Shown one piece after another: positions 36,135 to 44,761 of a stretch of 64,000 nt of DNA. The position numbers and the translations under genes are program-made. The first letter of the stretch is position 1. The number at the start of each line of letters is the position of its first letter. This DNA comes from a gamma proteobacterium symbiont of Ctena orbiculata (GTDB lineage Bacteria > Pseudomonadota > Gammaproteobacteria > Chromatiales > Chromatiaceae), in the NCBI GenBank assembly GCA_003058525.1, contig QBVD01000065.1, positions 1 through 64,000 on the forward strand, written 5' to 3'. The notes beneath the pieces are model-generated. The model saw only the letters and a program-made list of their open reading frames with translations. It had not been told where the DNA came from and did not search any database.

Positions 36135-36725
36135 TCATAACAGGTCTTCGATTGCCTGGATCAGTTTCGAGCTCCCGGGCTTGACGAAGCTGTTGTAGCT
36201 TCCTACAAGTTTACCGTCACGATCGATAAGGTATTTGTGAAAGTTCCAGCGTGGCGGAGTGCCCGCTGCATCGGCCAATGCACGATAGAAGGGATCCGCA
36301 TCCTCACCCGTGACCCGTGACTTGGCATACATGGGAAACTGCACACCATAGGTGAGTCGGCAGAACTTTTTGATCTTTAGCTCGCTACCCGGTTCCTGGT
36401 TGCCGAAGTCGTTGGATGGAAAACCGAGAACCACCAGTCCGCGGTCGCGATAGCGTGAATAGGTCTTTTCCAATCCGTCATATTGATCTGTGAATGCGCA
36501 ACGGCTGGCGGTATTGACCACCAGCATCACCTTTCCCCGGTAGGTCTCACACAGGTTGTCGATATGCTTACTGTTGAGTTGCCGTTTCGAGTAACTGCTG
36601 TGTTCGTTACATATCAAACCAGTATCACTTTGTGCATGGCCGGCAAAAGGAATCAGCCACATAGCTGCAACAAGCGTCATGGTTAAGCCGGCGGGTAATT
36701 TTTGCATGAATGTATTTGAATCCAT
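36135..36725 (-). CDS. Exported glutathione peroxidase family protein
   Basis: A 196-residue thiol peroxidase with an N-terminal signal peptide (hydrophobic 13-30, cleavage near GHAQ). The three family motifs are present: NTASRCAF with the peroxidatic Cys, GFPSNDFGNQEP, and WNFHKYLID. The catalytic residue is cysteine, not selenocysteine. Export to the periplasm is unusual for the family but known. It is the middle gene of a three-gene minus-strand operon divergent from the lipid-modification operon, consistent with defence against photo-oxidative lipid peroxides. Confidence 0.9.
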   Translation of the reverse strand: MDSNTFMQKLPAGLTMTLVAAMWLIPFAGHAQSDTGLICNEHSSYSKRQLNSKHIDNLCETYRGKVMLVVNTASRCAFTDQYDGLEKTYSRYRDRGLVVLGFPSNDFGNQEPGSELKIKKFCRLTYGVQFPMYAKSRVTGEDADPFYRALADAAGTPPRWNFHKYLIDRDGKLVGSYNSFVKPGSSKLIQAIEDLL

Positions 36726-36780
36726 GATGTTTCACCTGGTGTGCGGCGGCAGGCGACTGCCTAGCCGCCCCGTAGGCTCA

Positions 36781-36945
36781 TCACCCCTCGTCGATACCCT
36801 CAGTGACGGGATTGTGAATGATTTCGTGCAACCGGCTCCCAGGCACAACAGAGTGGAGCACATTGGGGTCCTCCTTTTCGATCTGCTGCATCAGTTGATC
36901 GTAGCGGCGTTCAGTCTCAAGTATCTGCTTTTCGTAACCTGACAT
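36781..36945 (-). CDS. Small hypothetical protein (54 aa)
   Basis: A 54-residue polar protein with an N-terminal amphipathic helix (SGYEKQILETERRYDQLMQQIEKE) and no Cys, signal peptide or TM helix. The start at 36945 has a good AAGGAGAG ribosome site; an ATG 24 bases upstream in frame does not. It is the first gene of the left arm of the divergon, directly beside the operator-like repeats at 36964-37086. I do not recognise a family. Confidence 0.6.
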   Translation of the reverse strand: MSGYEKQILETERRYDQLMQQIEKEDPNVLHSVVPGSRLHEIIHNPVTEGIDEG

Positions 36946-36963
36946 CTCTCTCTCCTTTGTGTT

Positions 36964-37086
36964 GTACAAACTGGGCAGAAATGGCCTCAGTGATGTAAAT
37001 ATTAGACAAAAAATTGCAAATGTCTAGTACAAATATTTGATTATTTAGATTTAGGCGCTATATTTGGCAGTTATGTATAGTACAAA
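36964..37086. promoter_or_regulatory. Triple GTACAAA repeats in the divergent promoter region
   Basis: GTACAAA occurs at 36964-36970, 37027-37033 and 37080-37086, all in the same orientation. The last two are part of a longer match TGT(C/A)TAGTACAAA. CarH/LitR-type regulators recognise TnTACA-like half-sites in direct or inverted arrays, so these are candidate operators for the regulator at 43802-44692. Confidence 0.55.
37003..37026. promoter_or_regulatory. Inverted repeat TAGACA-N12-TGTCTA (candidate LitR box)
   Basis: A perfect 6-bp inverted repeat with a 12-bp spacer lies midway between the two divergent operons. The size and spacing match what I recall of LitR/PplR boxes (T(G/A)TACA-N12-TGTA-like), although the third base differs. 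It overlaps the region where both promoters should be. Confidence 0.6.
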
Positions 37087-37100
37087 AAGGCGAGGGCATA

Positions 37101-38357
37101 ATGAAAATAGCAGTGATCGGAAGCGGGATCAGTGGCTTGTCAGCGGCCTGGCTGTTGCATGACAAACACCAGGTAACACTGTTTGAAGCGGCGGACTATC
37201 TGGGCGGTCACACCCATACCGTGGATGTCACCCTGGAGGGTAAAACCCATCCGGTGGATACGGGATTTCTTGTCTACAACGATCTTACCTATCCCAATCT
37301 GATCAGGTTGTTCGATCACCTGGGAATCGAGACCCATGAAACGGAGATGTCATTCAGCGTCAGTGTGCCTGAGGCGAATCTCGAATGGGCGGGGGCCAGT
37401 CTGGGTACCCTGTTCGCTCAACGGCGAAATCTCGTACGTCTGAACTATTGGCGCATGTTGCAGGAGATTGTCCAATTCAACAACCGTGCCCAGATGCTGC
37501 TGGCCTGGTCCGAGCAACGACGGGTGACCCTGGGTCATCTGTTGGATGAGCATGGTTATTCGGAGTGGTTTCGTTCCTGGTATCTGTTGCCGATGGCGGC
37601 GGCCATCTGGTCCTCGACCCCGGCTGAGATCCTCGGCTTTCCCGCATCCACCTTCCTCAGGTTCTGTATCAATCACCGCTTGCTGCAGATTGAAGGACGG
37701 CCGCAGTGGCGCAGCCTGATCAGGGGCGGGAGATGTTATGTTGAAAAGCTTGCGAAACCCCTCGATATCCGGCTCAACACACCCGTCAAAAGCGTTAATA
37801 GAATGGGTGAAGGGGTAGAGGTGGAATCGGCGCTTGACCATTCTCTCTACGATGCGGTGATCTTCGCGACTCACGCACCCGATACCCTACGGATGCTCAA
37901 AGATGCCGATGCGCAGGAGAGGTTGCTTCTGGGTGCATTCACATACCAGCCCAATAGTGCGGTCCTCCATACTGACCGGCGTTTTTTACCGACCAGGGAA
38001 TCTCTCTGGTCAGCATGGAACTACCTTTCGCTTGGCGAAATGGATCAGTCGGTCTGTGTCTCCTATCTCCTCAACCGACTGCAGAGGCTGCCTTTCGAGA
38101 CGCCACTCATGATTACCCTGAACCCCGACAGGCGCTACATGCCGGAAAATCCGATTGCCACTTATCGATATGATCATCCGGTTTTCAACCAATCCGCAAT
38201 CGATGCCCAAACCCGGTTGAGTGAGATACAGGGCCGCAATCGCGCCTGGTTCTGCGGGGCCTGGTGTGGTTATGGGTTCCATGAGGATGGTCTTAAGTCG
38301 GCGCTGAGGATCATTGGCGACTTCGATGCGGAGGCACCATGGAAAGCAGTGCTCTAA
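37101..38357 (+). CDS. FAD-dependent amine-oxidase-like oxidoreductase (COG2907)
   Basis: A 418-residue flavoprotein with an N-terminal dinucleotide-binding motif IAVIGSGISGLSAAWLL, the second FAD motif LFEAADYLGGHTHT, and a C-terminal GAWCGYGFHEDGLKSAL FAD-contact segment. Related proteins sit beside DUF1365 and cyclopropane-synthase-like genes in lipid-modification operons (in Rhodobacter sphaeroides some have been linked to furan fatty acids). The first gene of the right arm, 75 bp downstream of the inverted repeat. It overlaps the DUF1365 gene by 19 bases. Confidence 0.9.
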   Translation: MKIAVIGSGISGLSAAWLLHDKHQVTLFEAADYLGGHTHTVDVTLEGKTHPVDTGFLVYNDLTYPNLIRLFDHLGIETHETEMSFSVSVPEANLEWAGASLGTLFAQRRNLVRLNYWRMLQEIVQFNNRAQMLLAWSEQRRVTLGHLLDEHGYSEWFRSWYLLPMAAAIWSSTPAEILGFPASTFLRFCINHRLLQIEGRPQWRSLIRGGRCYVEKLAKPLDIRLNTPVKSVNRMGEGVEVESALDHSLYDAVIFATHAPDTLRMLKDADAQERLLLGAFTYQPNSAVLHTDRRFLPTRESLWSAWNYLSLGEMDQSVCVSYLLNRLQRLPFETPLMITLNPDRRYMPENPIATYRYDHPVFNQSAIDAQTRLSEIQGRNRAWFCGAWCGYGFHEDGLKSALRIIGDFDAEAPWKAVL

Positions 38358-39097
38358 GCCGCATCGTTGTTGGCCGCGTTATGCATCGCCGCCGTTTACC
38401 CGTGGAGAACAGATTTGTCTATCCGGTCTTTTTTATTCTCATCAATCTTGAGCGGTTGGAAGGGCAGCGCCACTGGTTGTTGGGTATCAACCGACGGCGC
38501 CCCCTGGCGTTTCATTTCAAGGATTACGGGGATGGCGGGGATCCGCGCATCTGGGTGCGTGAGCGTCTGGTCGAATCCGGGATCGACGATTGCAATGGTG
38601 GACTTTGGCTACAGACCTTTCCAAGGGTTTTCGGTTATCTATTCAATCCGGTGAGTTTCTGGTATTGCCAGCGCAATGACGGCACTGTGGGTGCGATTGT
38701 TGCGGAGGTCAACAATACTTTCGGTGAACGCCACTGTTATGTGTTGCAACCCAGGCCGGGGGATGGTTCGTTCACCGCGGTTGAGGCCGTTAAGCGGCTC
38801 TATGTATCACCTTTCTATCCTGTCAGCGGTGGCTACAGATTTCACTTCAATGTCGATTTCGACGCACCCAGGGTGCGTATCGATTACTACGACCAGGGTC
38901 AGCTGCAATTGAATACCGCAATCTGGGGAAGATCGAAGCCGCTGACCGACATCAACCTGTTAACCGCCCTGTTGAAACAGCCTTTATTGACCCTGGGTGT
39001 CACGGTCCGCATCCATTGGCAGGCGCTGCGTTTGTGGCTGAAGGGGGTTTCACTGAGCAACAGAACACCATCATCGATCGAGGAGGCAACCAAGTGA
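38339..39097 (+). CDS. DUF1365 protein
   Basis: A 252-residue protein of the DUF1365 family, which usually lies between an FAD oxidoreductase and a cyclopropane fatty-acyl synthase. The markers VMHRRRLPVENRFVYPVFF, FGYLFNPVSFWYC and NTFGERHCYVL with PFYPVSGGYRFHF are visible. No signal peptide. Function unproven; location in the operon supports a role in modifying unsaturated fatty-acyl chains. Overlaps the genes on both sides. Confidence 0.9.
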   Translation: MESSALSRIVVGRVMHRRRLPVENRFVYPVFFILINLERLEGQRHWLLGINRRRPLAFHFKDYGDGGDPRIWVRERLVESGIDDCNGGLWLQTFPRVFGYLFNPVSFWYCQRNDGTVGAIVAEVNNTFGERHCYVLQPRPGDGSFTAVEAVKRLYVSPFYPVSGGYRFHFNVDFDAPRVRIDYYDQGQLQLNTAIWGRSKPLTDINLLTALLKQPLLTLGVTVRIHWQALRLWLKGVSLSNRTPSSIEEATK

Positions 39098-40302
39098 ACA
39101 GTATGACGACCGTCCTGGATGCACAGGCGCTACCCTGGCAGGTCAGGCCCCTTATCTCTGTGCTAAGCGGGATCCACGCAGGTACGCTGACACTGACCAC
39201 TCCGGAGGGCTATCAGCTGAATTTCGGTGACGGCAGTGCGCCACATGCCGATCTACAGTTGGAGACCTGGTCATCATTGAGACGTATCTTCCGCGGGGGC
39301 GATGTAGGACTGGCTGAATGCTTCCGGGATGGTGAAGTGACCAGCAGTAACCTGACCTTGTTGTTGCGCTTCGCGCTATGCAATCAATCCGCCTTGATAA
39401 AGGCATTTAAGCGCAATCGGTTGTTGAACCTCTTGTATCGCATGCGTCATCTGCTGCGACCCAACAGCAAACGGGGAAGTTCGCAAAATATCGAGGCCCA
39501 TTACGATTTGGGCAATGATTTCTACCGGCTTTGGCTGGACGACTCCATGACCTACTCCAGTGCCCGCTTTGACGATGATCTGCATGGTGATCTGCAACAG
39601 GCCCAGGCAGTCAAATACCGACGCATGATCGAGATGGCGGGCGCCACCCGTGGCAGCCGCGTACTGGAGATCGGTTGTGGCTGGGGCGGATTTGCCGATT
39701 ACGCGGCGAGACAGGGAATTACGATTGATGGTGTCACCCTTTCGCCTAGTCAGCTCAGCTATGCCCGTGATCGTATATTTGAGGCAGGATTGCAAAATCA
39801 GGTGAGTTTGTCACTCAAGGACTATCGTGCGCTTAGCGGCAATTATGATCATATTGTCTCCATCGAGATGTTCGAGGCGGTGGGGGAGGCCTATTGGGAA
39901 TGCTATTTCAGAAAGCTTAATGAGCTTTTGAACACGGGCGGCAGGGCTGTGATTCAAACCATTGTCATTCGCAATGACCTGTTTGATCGTTATCGCCGCA
40001 GGAGTGACTTCATCCAGCAGTTTATATTTCCCGGTGGGATGCTCCCATCTCCAGGGTGCTTGCATGATCTTGCACGAGACCACGGTTTCAAAATAGTCGC
40101 AAAGGAGTGCTTTGGCGCTGACTATGCAGAGACCTTGCGACGCTGGCGGCAGAATTTTCAGGAAAAAAGGGAACAGGTCCTGGCGGCTGGTTTTGATATC
40201 TGTTTCGTACGTCTGTGGGAGTTCTATCTTGCCTATTGTGAAGCAGGTTTCGACGAAGCGCGGATAGATGTCATGCAGTGTGCATTGGTAAAGGTAGAGT
40301 AA
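39094..40302 (+). CDS. Cyclopropane-fatty-acyl-phospholipid synthase family methyltransferase
   Basis: A 402-residue SAM-dependent methyltransferase. N-terminal region with a sterol-carrier-like fold (about 30-110), then QNIEAHYDLGNDFYRLWLDDSMTYSSARF and the SAM motif VLEIGCGWGGFADYAAR; HIVSIEMFEAVGEAYWECYF and FIFPGGMLPS are CfaS hallmarks. It methylates acyl chains of phospholipids, giving cyclopropane, methylated or furan products depending on the subfamily. I start it at GTG 39094 (GGAGG eight bases upstream, GTGA overlap with the DUF1365 stop) rather than at the longer frame inside that gene. Confidence 0.9.
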   Translation: MNSMTTVLDAQALPWQVRPLISVLSGIHAGTLTLTTPEGYQLNFGDGSAPHADLQLETWSSLRRIFRGGDVGLAECFRDGEVTSSNLTLLLRFALCNQSALIKAFKRNRLLNLLYRMRHLLRPNSKRGSSQNIEAHYDLGNDFYRLWLDDSMTYSSARFDDDLHGDLQQAQAVKYRRMIEMAGATRGSRVLEIGCGWGGFADYAARQGITIDGVTLSPSQLSYARDRIFEAGLQNQVSLSLKDYRALSGNYDHIVSIEMFEAVGEAYWECYFRKLNELLNTGGRAVIQTIVIRNDLFDRYRRRSDFIQQFIFPGGMLPSPGCLHDLARDHGFKIVAKECFGADYAETLRRWRQNFQEKREQVLAAGFDICFVRLWEFYLAYCEAGFDEARIDVMQCALVKVE

Positions 40303-40304
40303 GC

Positions 40305-40832
40305 ATGAAAGCACTGCCGAAAGTCGTTGGGCCGCTTCTGTTACTTTGCCTTATATGGGGCGACGTCAACGCAAGGATCATTCCGCTGGCCGACTATCCA
40401 TCACTGCGGAGCGTGGGCAGCGGTGTTTTGAACTGGTGGGGCATCAGGGTCTACAAGGCAACCCTTTATGCGCCACAGGGAGAATACCGTCCGAACATGC
40501 CGCATGCCCTGGAAATCGTCTACCGCATGGATATCAGCCGAGAACGGCTGGCGAAAACCTCGCTCAAACAGATCGAAAAGATCCGGGGTCATGCGTTGGC
40601 GGATAGAGACGCGGTACTCGACAAGTTCAAGACAGTTTTTTGCGATGTCTCCGCTGGGGACGCGATAGTGGGTATTCATCTGCCGGGTGAGGGCGCACGC
40701 TTCTACTGTCGGAAAGATTATCTCGGCCGGATCGATGATCCCGAACTGGCGGCGGCTTTTTTCGACATCTGGCTCAGTCCGGCAACAGCAAAGCCAAGGT
40801 TAAGGTCGGCGCTCCTGGGTGAAGGCCAATGA
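40305..40832 (+). CDS. Exported chalcone-isomerase-like protein
   Basis: A 175-residue protein with a signal peptide (hydrophobic 8-21, cleavage near VNA) and the chalcone-isomerase-like fold signature: GVLNWWGIRVYKATLYAP and ALEIVYRMDISRERLAKTSLKQIE. Bacterial members bind fatty acids or lipids; isomerase activity on flavonoids is not expected. Two bases separate it from the preceding stop, and ATGA couples it to the MFS gene. The ATG at 40305 gives the clean signal peptide. Confidence 0.85.
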   Translation: MKALPKVVGPLLLLCLIWGDVNARIIPLADYPSLRSVGSGVLNWWGIRVYKATLYAPQGEYRPNMPHALEIVYRMDISRERLAKTSLKQIEKIRGHALADRDAVLDKFKTVFCDVSAGDAIVGIHLPGEGARFYCRKDYLGRIDDPELAAAFFDIWLSPATAKPRLRSALLGEGQ

Positions 40833-42082
40833 CCTCGAGGCAACGATTCGCCTATGGTCTGCTGGGTGCCCCGATGGCGATGGCGGCGCTCCCTGTCTAC
40901 ATCCATACTCCCAAGTTGTATGGCGATGAACTGGGTTTGGGATTGGCGTTGACCGGGGCGATCCTGCTGGCTTCCCGCGCTCTGGATACCCTGCAAGACC
41001 CATGGTTGGGCAGGCTGGCCGATTTGATGCAGCGGCAGCACCGGGGATGGGCCGTGCTGGCCGGCGTGGCTGCGTCTGTTCTGGTGCTTGCCTATACGGC
41101 ACTGTTCAATCCGCCGGAGATGCTGCAGTGGCAGCTTGCGCTTTGGTTCGGTGTGGCCCTGGTACTTGTCTATACCGCCCATAGTGCACTCAATATCACC
41201 TATCTCGCCTGGGGTGCGAACGTCAGTCATGACAGCCACGAACGTACCCGACTGGTGGCATTTCGCGAGGGTTTCGGCCTGTTCGGTGTGATCCTTGCCA
41301 GTCTGCTCCCGATGCTCTTTTCGTCATGGTTTCAAGGTGTCAATCCCTGGCTGCCCTACAGTTTTGTATTTTCCCTGTTTTTACTGCTGGCGATCTGGCT
41401 GTTGCTGTATCGGTTTCCGCTGCCGACAAAACATGGATTGACTGCTCAGGGCCTGTTCGGTCCCTTGCGGCAATCACCCTTCCGCCGACTGGCGACACTC
41501 TTCCTGCTTAACGGTTTTGCAGTGGCGATCGCCGGGACGCTGGCACTCTTTTATATTGCTGATGTGCTGCAGCTGGAAGCCTACAGCGGTCTCTTTCTTG
41601 CCACCTACTTTATCAGCGGTGCGGTCTCTCTTCCTTTGTGGCTGAGACTCTCGCGCAGATTAGGCAAGAGTGTGGCATGGGCGGTCGGTACTTTGGTGGC
41701 CGTGGTCGGATTTGTCTGGGCAGTGCAGCTGGGCGCTGACGACATGCTGCCTTACCTGCTGATCTGTCTGCTTTCGGGTGCGGCGCTTGGCGCCGACCTT
41801 GCGCTACCGGCGGCGATAGCTGCCGACATCATCCCGCAACAGGATAGGGGCAACACCGGTGGCTACTTCGGTATCTGGAGCCTGATCAACAAAGGGGTAC
41901 TGGCACTTGCGGCAGGTTTGGGGCTGCCGCTGCTTGCGGGATTCGGCTACCAGCCTGGCGGCGGAGGGGGCTTGACCGCCCTTGCCATCCTGTATGCCGG
42001 TGTGCCTTGTCTTATCAAACTGATCTCAGCAGGTTTGCTGATGCGCTGGCGAAGATCCCTGGAGGTTCAATATGTCTTTTAA
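40829..42082 (+). CDS. MFS transporter (GPH sugar:cation symporter type)
   Basis: A 417-residue membrane protein with 12 hydrophobic segments. The N-terminal third has ALDTLQDPWLGRLADLMQRQHRG, the MFS loop 2-3 motif (DxxxGRxxDR-like), typical of the GPH/MelB-like group. Its membership in this operon makes a lipid precursor or lipid itself more likely than sugar as the cargo; the R. sphaeroides singlet-oxygen operon also carries a transporter of this class. Overlaps the DUF3833 gene by 11 bases. Confidence 0.85.
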   Translation: MTSRQRFAYGLLGAPMAMAALPVYIHTPKLYGDELGLGLALTGAILLASRALDTLQDPWLGRLADLMQRQHRGWAVLAGVAASVLVLAYTALFNPPEMLQWQLALWFGVALVLVYTAHSALNITYLAWGANVSHDSHERTRLVAFREGFGLFGVILASLLPMLFSSWFQGVNPWLPYSFVFSLFLLLAIWLLLYRFPLPTKHGLTAQGLFGPLRQSPFRRLATLFLLNGFAVAIAGTLALFYIADVLQLEAYSGLFLATYFISGAVSLPLWLRLSRRLGKSVAWAVGTLVAVVGFVWAVQLGADDMLPYLLICLLSGAALGADLALPAAIAADIIPQQDRGNTGGYFGIWSLINKGVLALAAGLGLPLLAGFGYQPGGGGGLTALAILYAGVPCLIKLISAGLLMRWRRSLEVQYVF

Positions 42083-42602
42083 GCCGATGGCACTGCTTAC
42101 AGTGGCGGTCTTGAGCGGGTGCGCGGGGGTTGATGTCAACCACTATGAAGATGAAAGGCCGGTATTGAAACTGGAGGAGTACTTCAATGGTACGGTCGAT
42201 GGCTGGGGGATGTTTCAGAATCGTGATGGTCGTGTGGTAAAACGTTTCAAGGTCGTTGTCGATGCCAGCTGGGAGGGGGATCAGGGTGTGCTGGATGAGC
42301 ATTTTACCTACAGTGACGGCACTAAACAGCAGCGCATCTGGCGCTTGACCAAGACCGGCGAGAATGACTACAACGGAATGGCGGATGATGTGATAGGCCG
42401 AGCAAGCGGTCGTGTTTCGGGGAATGCACTGCAATGGATCTACACGCTCAGTCTGCCGGTGGGAGAGAAGGTCTATCAGGTGCACTTCGACGACTGGATG
42501 TACCTGCAGGAGGATGATGTTCTGCTCAACCGATCCGTGATGCGTAAATTTGGATTCCGGCTGGGCGAAGTCCTGCTGTTTTTCAAGAGGCGCAATCAAT
42601 GA
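42072..42602 (+). CDS. DUF3833 lipoprotein
   Basis: A 176-residue lipoprotein: the lipobox LSGC is at residues 14-17, followed by LKLEEYFNGTVDGWGMFQNRDGRVVKRFKV and the FTYSDGTKQQRIWRL segment, as in the DUF3833 family. A lipocalin-like beta-barrel that could bind lipid is the likely fold (inference). GGAGG lies nine bases upstream of the ATG. Coupled by ATGA to the SDR gene. Confidence 0.88.
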   Translation: MSFKPMALLTVAVLSGCAGVDVNHYEDERPVLKLEEYFNGTVDGWGMFQNRDGRVVKRFKVVVDASWEGDQGVLDEHFTYSDGTKQQRIWRLTKTGENDYNGMADDVIGRASGRVSGNALQWIYTLSLPVGEKVYQVHFDDWMYLQEDDVLLNRSVMRKFGFRLGEVLLFFKRRNQ

Positions 42603-43366
42603 GTTTGAATCCACGGATAATCGATTGGCGCGGAAAAAGGGTCTGGATCATTGGCGCCAGCAGCGGCATTGGTGCTGCACTGGCGGCTGCAATGGGACAG
42701 CGTGGCGCCCGTCTGGCCGTCAGTGCCAGAAGAGAGGAGAGCCTGTGGGATATATCTGGCAGAGAGACGCTTGTGATGCCGCTTGATGTATCCCGGATGG
42801 AGTCACTGACCAGGGTGCGGGATGAACTGCTGAATCGTTGGGGAGGGATCGATATGGTCGTCTATTGTGCAGGGGTCTACACGCCCATGCGAAGCTGGGA
42901 GCTCGACTTGCCGACGGTCAGGCAGGGTCTCGATACGAACCTTCAGGGTGCCTACAATATGTTGGATGCGGTGTTGCCGCTCTATCTTCAGCAGGCGGGT
43001 GGCGCATTCTGTCTTGTCGCAAGCGTGGCAGGTTATACCGGACTGCCGAAGGCGCTGGCCTATGGTCCGGGCAAGGCGGCTTTGATCAACCTGGCGCAGG
43101 TCCTTTATACCGATCTTTCCGCACAGGGGATCGATGTCTATCTGGTCAATCCCGGTTTTGTGGAGACCCGCCTGACTGAGCAGAACGACTTCAAGATGCC
43201 GGCCCTGATCAGTGCGCAGCAGGCTGCTGCAGAGATTCTGAAAGGGTTGGGGCAGGGGCGATTCGAAATCCACTTTCCAAAACGTTTCACATACTGGATG
43301 AAACTGCTCGGTTGTCTGCCCGACAGGCTGAGATTCCCATTGTTGAAAAGGGCGGTGGGATCATGA
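42599..43366 (+). CDS. Short-chain dehydrogenase/reductase
   Basis: A 255-residue SDR with the NAD(P)-binding motif GASSGIGAALA, NAG-like YCAGVYTPM, and catalytic residues S-x12-Y-x3-K visible as SVAGYTG...AYGPGKAAL. The tail (IHFPKRFTYWMKLLGCLPDRLRFPLLKR) resembles membrane-associated acyl-group reductases. The substrate is presumably an acyl or lipid intermediate of the pathway encoded upstream. Coupled by ATGA to the next gene. Confidence 0.88.
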   Translation: MSLNPRIIDWRGKRVWIIGASSGIGAALAAAMGQRGARLAVSARREESLWDISGRETLVMPLDVSRMESLTRVRDELLNRWGGIDMVVYCAGVYTPMRSWELDLPTVRQGLDTNLQGAYNMLDAVLPLYLQQAGGAFCLVASVAGYTGLPKALAYGPGKAALINLAQVLYTDLSAQGIDVYLVNPGFVETRLTEQNDFKMPALISAQQAAAEILKGLGQGRFEIHFPKRFTYWMKLLGCLPDRLRFPLLKRAVGS

Positions 43367-43812
43367 AGATCGACAAACTGGTGGATTGGTATCAAAAGCT
43401 CTCACCATCATCCTTAAACAGCATCGATGAGTTCTATCATGAATCGGCAAGCTTTCAGGATCCATTCAATCATGTGCAAGGATCGGCGCAGATTGCCGCT
43501 CTCCTGCAGCACATGTTCGATACCACGGAGAACCCCGGTTTCATTGTGAAACAGATCCATATCGACGGTGATGTTATCTGGATCAGCTGGATCTTCTGTT
43601 GTGGCCTGCGAGGTAGAAAGGTCACCATCGAAGGGGCCTCGCAACTGGTATTATCGCAAGATGGACGGATCATCCGGCATCGCGACTACTGGGATGCCGC
43701 GGATCTTTACCAACAACTGCCGTTGATAGGTACAATGATCCGCATGTTGAAAAGAAGATTCAAGGTCAAGGCAGGATGCCATTCATCTGGAAAATTGTTG
43801 CATGAACGATAG
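43363..43812 (+). CDS. SnoaL/NTF2-like protein
   Basis: A 149-residue NTF2-like alpha+beta protein: YHESASFQDPFNHVQGSAQIAALLQHMF and the later SQDGRIIRHRDYWDAADLY match the SnoaL-like pattern. Small cone-shaped fold, possible ligand binding or isomerase; catalysis not demonstrable. I start it at ATG 43363, overlapping the SDR stop, rather than the longer frame inside the SDR. It overlaps the MerR gene by 11 bases. Confidence 0.85.
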   Translation: MKIDKLVDWYQKLSPSSLNSIDEFYHESASFQDPFNHVQGSAQIAALLQHMFDTTENPGFIVKQIHIDGDVIWISWIFCCGLRGRKVTIEGASQLVLSQDGRIIRHRDYWDAADLYQQLPLIGTMIRMLKRRFKVKAGCHSSGKLLHER

Positions 43813-44692
43813 TCATAGCATCAGCGAGGTCTCCCGAATTTCGGGTATTCCGAAAGATTTGCTGAGGATGTGGGAGAGACGCTACAACTATCCCAGGCCG
43901 GCACGCGATGACAACGGCGACCGAATCTATAGTGACGATGAGCTGAATAAGCTTACACTCATCAGGCAACTGGTGGACCAGGGACGCAGGCCCGGTAAAT
44001 TGATGGCACTGGATCTCGCAGAGTTGACGGTGTTGTTGAAGCAATCCAGTGTTGAATTCGATTTCGATCGTCTGATTGATCTTCTGAAGGCGGACCAAGC
44101 CGTCGATCTGCGCGACTGGTTGTATCAGCAACTTCAGCACCTTGGTCTGCGTGCCTTTATACACAGGGTGATAGTTCCCGCGAATCAGAAAGTCGGTGAA
44201 GCCTGGAGAGTGGGCGAATTGGCTATATACCAAGAGCATTTATACACTGAACTGATCAAGAATCTGGTGCGCCAATCACTGGCGGATTATCCCCGCACGG
44301 CTGGCAGACCGCGGGTTATGTTGACCACCCTTCCCGGTGAAATGCACAGCCTCGGTCTGCTGATGGTGGAGGGCCTGCTGAGGCTGGCTGGCGCAGAGGT
44401 GATTTCGTTCGGTATCGAAATGCCTTTTCGCGATATCAGGGAGGCTGCCCAGCGTCATCAGGTCGATGTGATAGGCCTCTCATTCAGCGGACACTTCAAA
44501 CTTGACGATGCCATCGTGATGTTGAGCGGCTTACGCAATATGATCGATGCGAAGACTGAAATCTGGGTCGGGGGAGCGGCCTTTGATGGTGCTGCTGAAC
44601 TTCCCGGTGGTATAGATCTGCTCGATGGCCTGCATGGTGTGGAACAGGCGCTGGCTTATTGGAATCGACGCTTGAATGATCCGGCTGTCTGA
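43802..44692 (+). CDS. B12-binding MerR-family regulator (LitR/CarH type)
   Basis: A 296-residue light-sensing repressor candidate. The N-terminal MerR helix-turn-helix (about 5-70: ISEVSRISGIPKDLLRMWERRY) is followed by a four-helix bundle and a cobalamin domain (about 180-290). Key residues known from CarH are kept: VGEAWRVGELAIYQEH (Trp and EH) near the upper face and the ExHxxG motif in PGEMHSLGL, which supplies the lower His ligand. In the dark such proteins bind DNA as adenosylcobalamin tetramers; light releases them. It is the last gene of the operon and would autoregulate. Confidence 0.9.
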   Translation: MNDSHSISEVSRISGIPKDLLRMWERRYNYPRPARDDNGDRIYSDDELNKLTLIRQLVDQGRRPGKLMALDLAELTVLLKQSSVEFDFDRLIDLLKADQAVDLRDWLYQQLQHLGLRAFIHRVIVPANQKVGEAWRVGELAIYQEHLYTELIKNLVRQSLADYPRTAGRPRVMLTTLPGEMHSLGLLMVEGLLRLAGAEVISFGIEMPFRDIREAAQRHQVDVIGLSFSGHFKLDDAIVMLSGLRNMIDAKTEIWVGGAAFDGAAELPGGIDLLDGLHGVEQALAYWNRRLNDPAV

Positions 44693-44761
44693 GCGGATTG
44701 GCATGAGAGCGGTTTAGAGAGGACACGGGTAACATCAGGTGGTCGATGTTTACTCTTGCGA

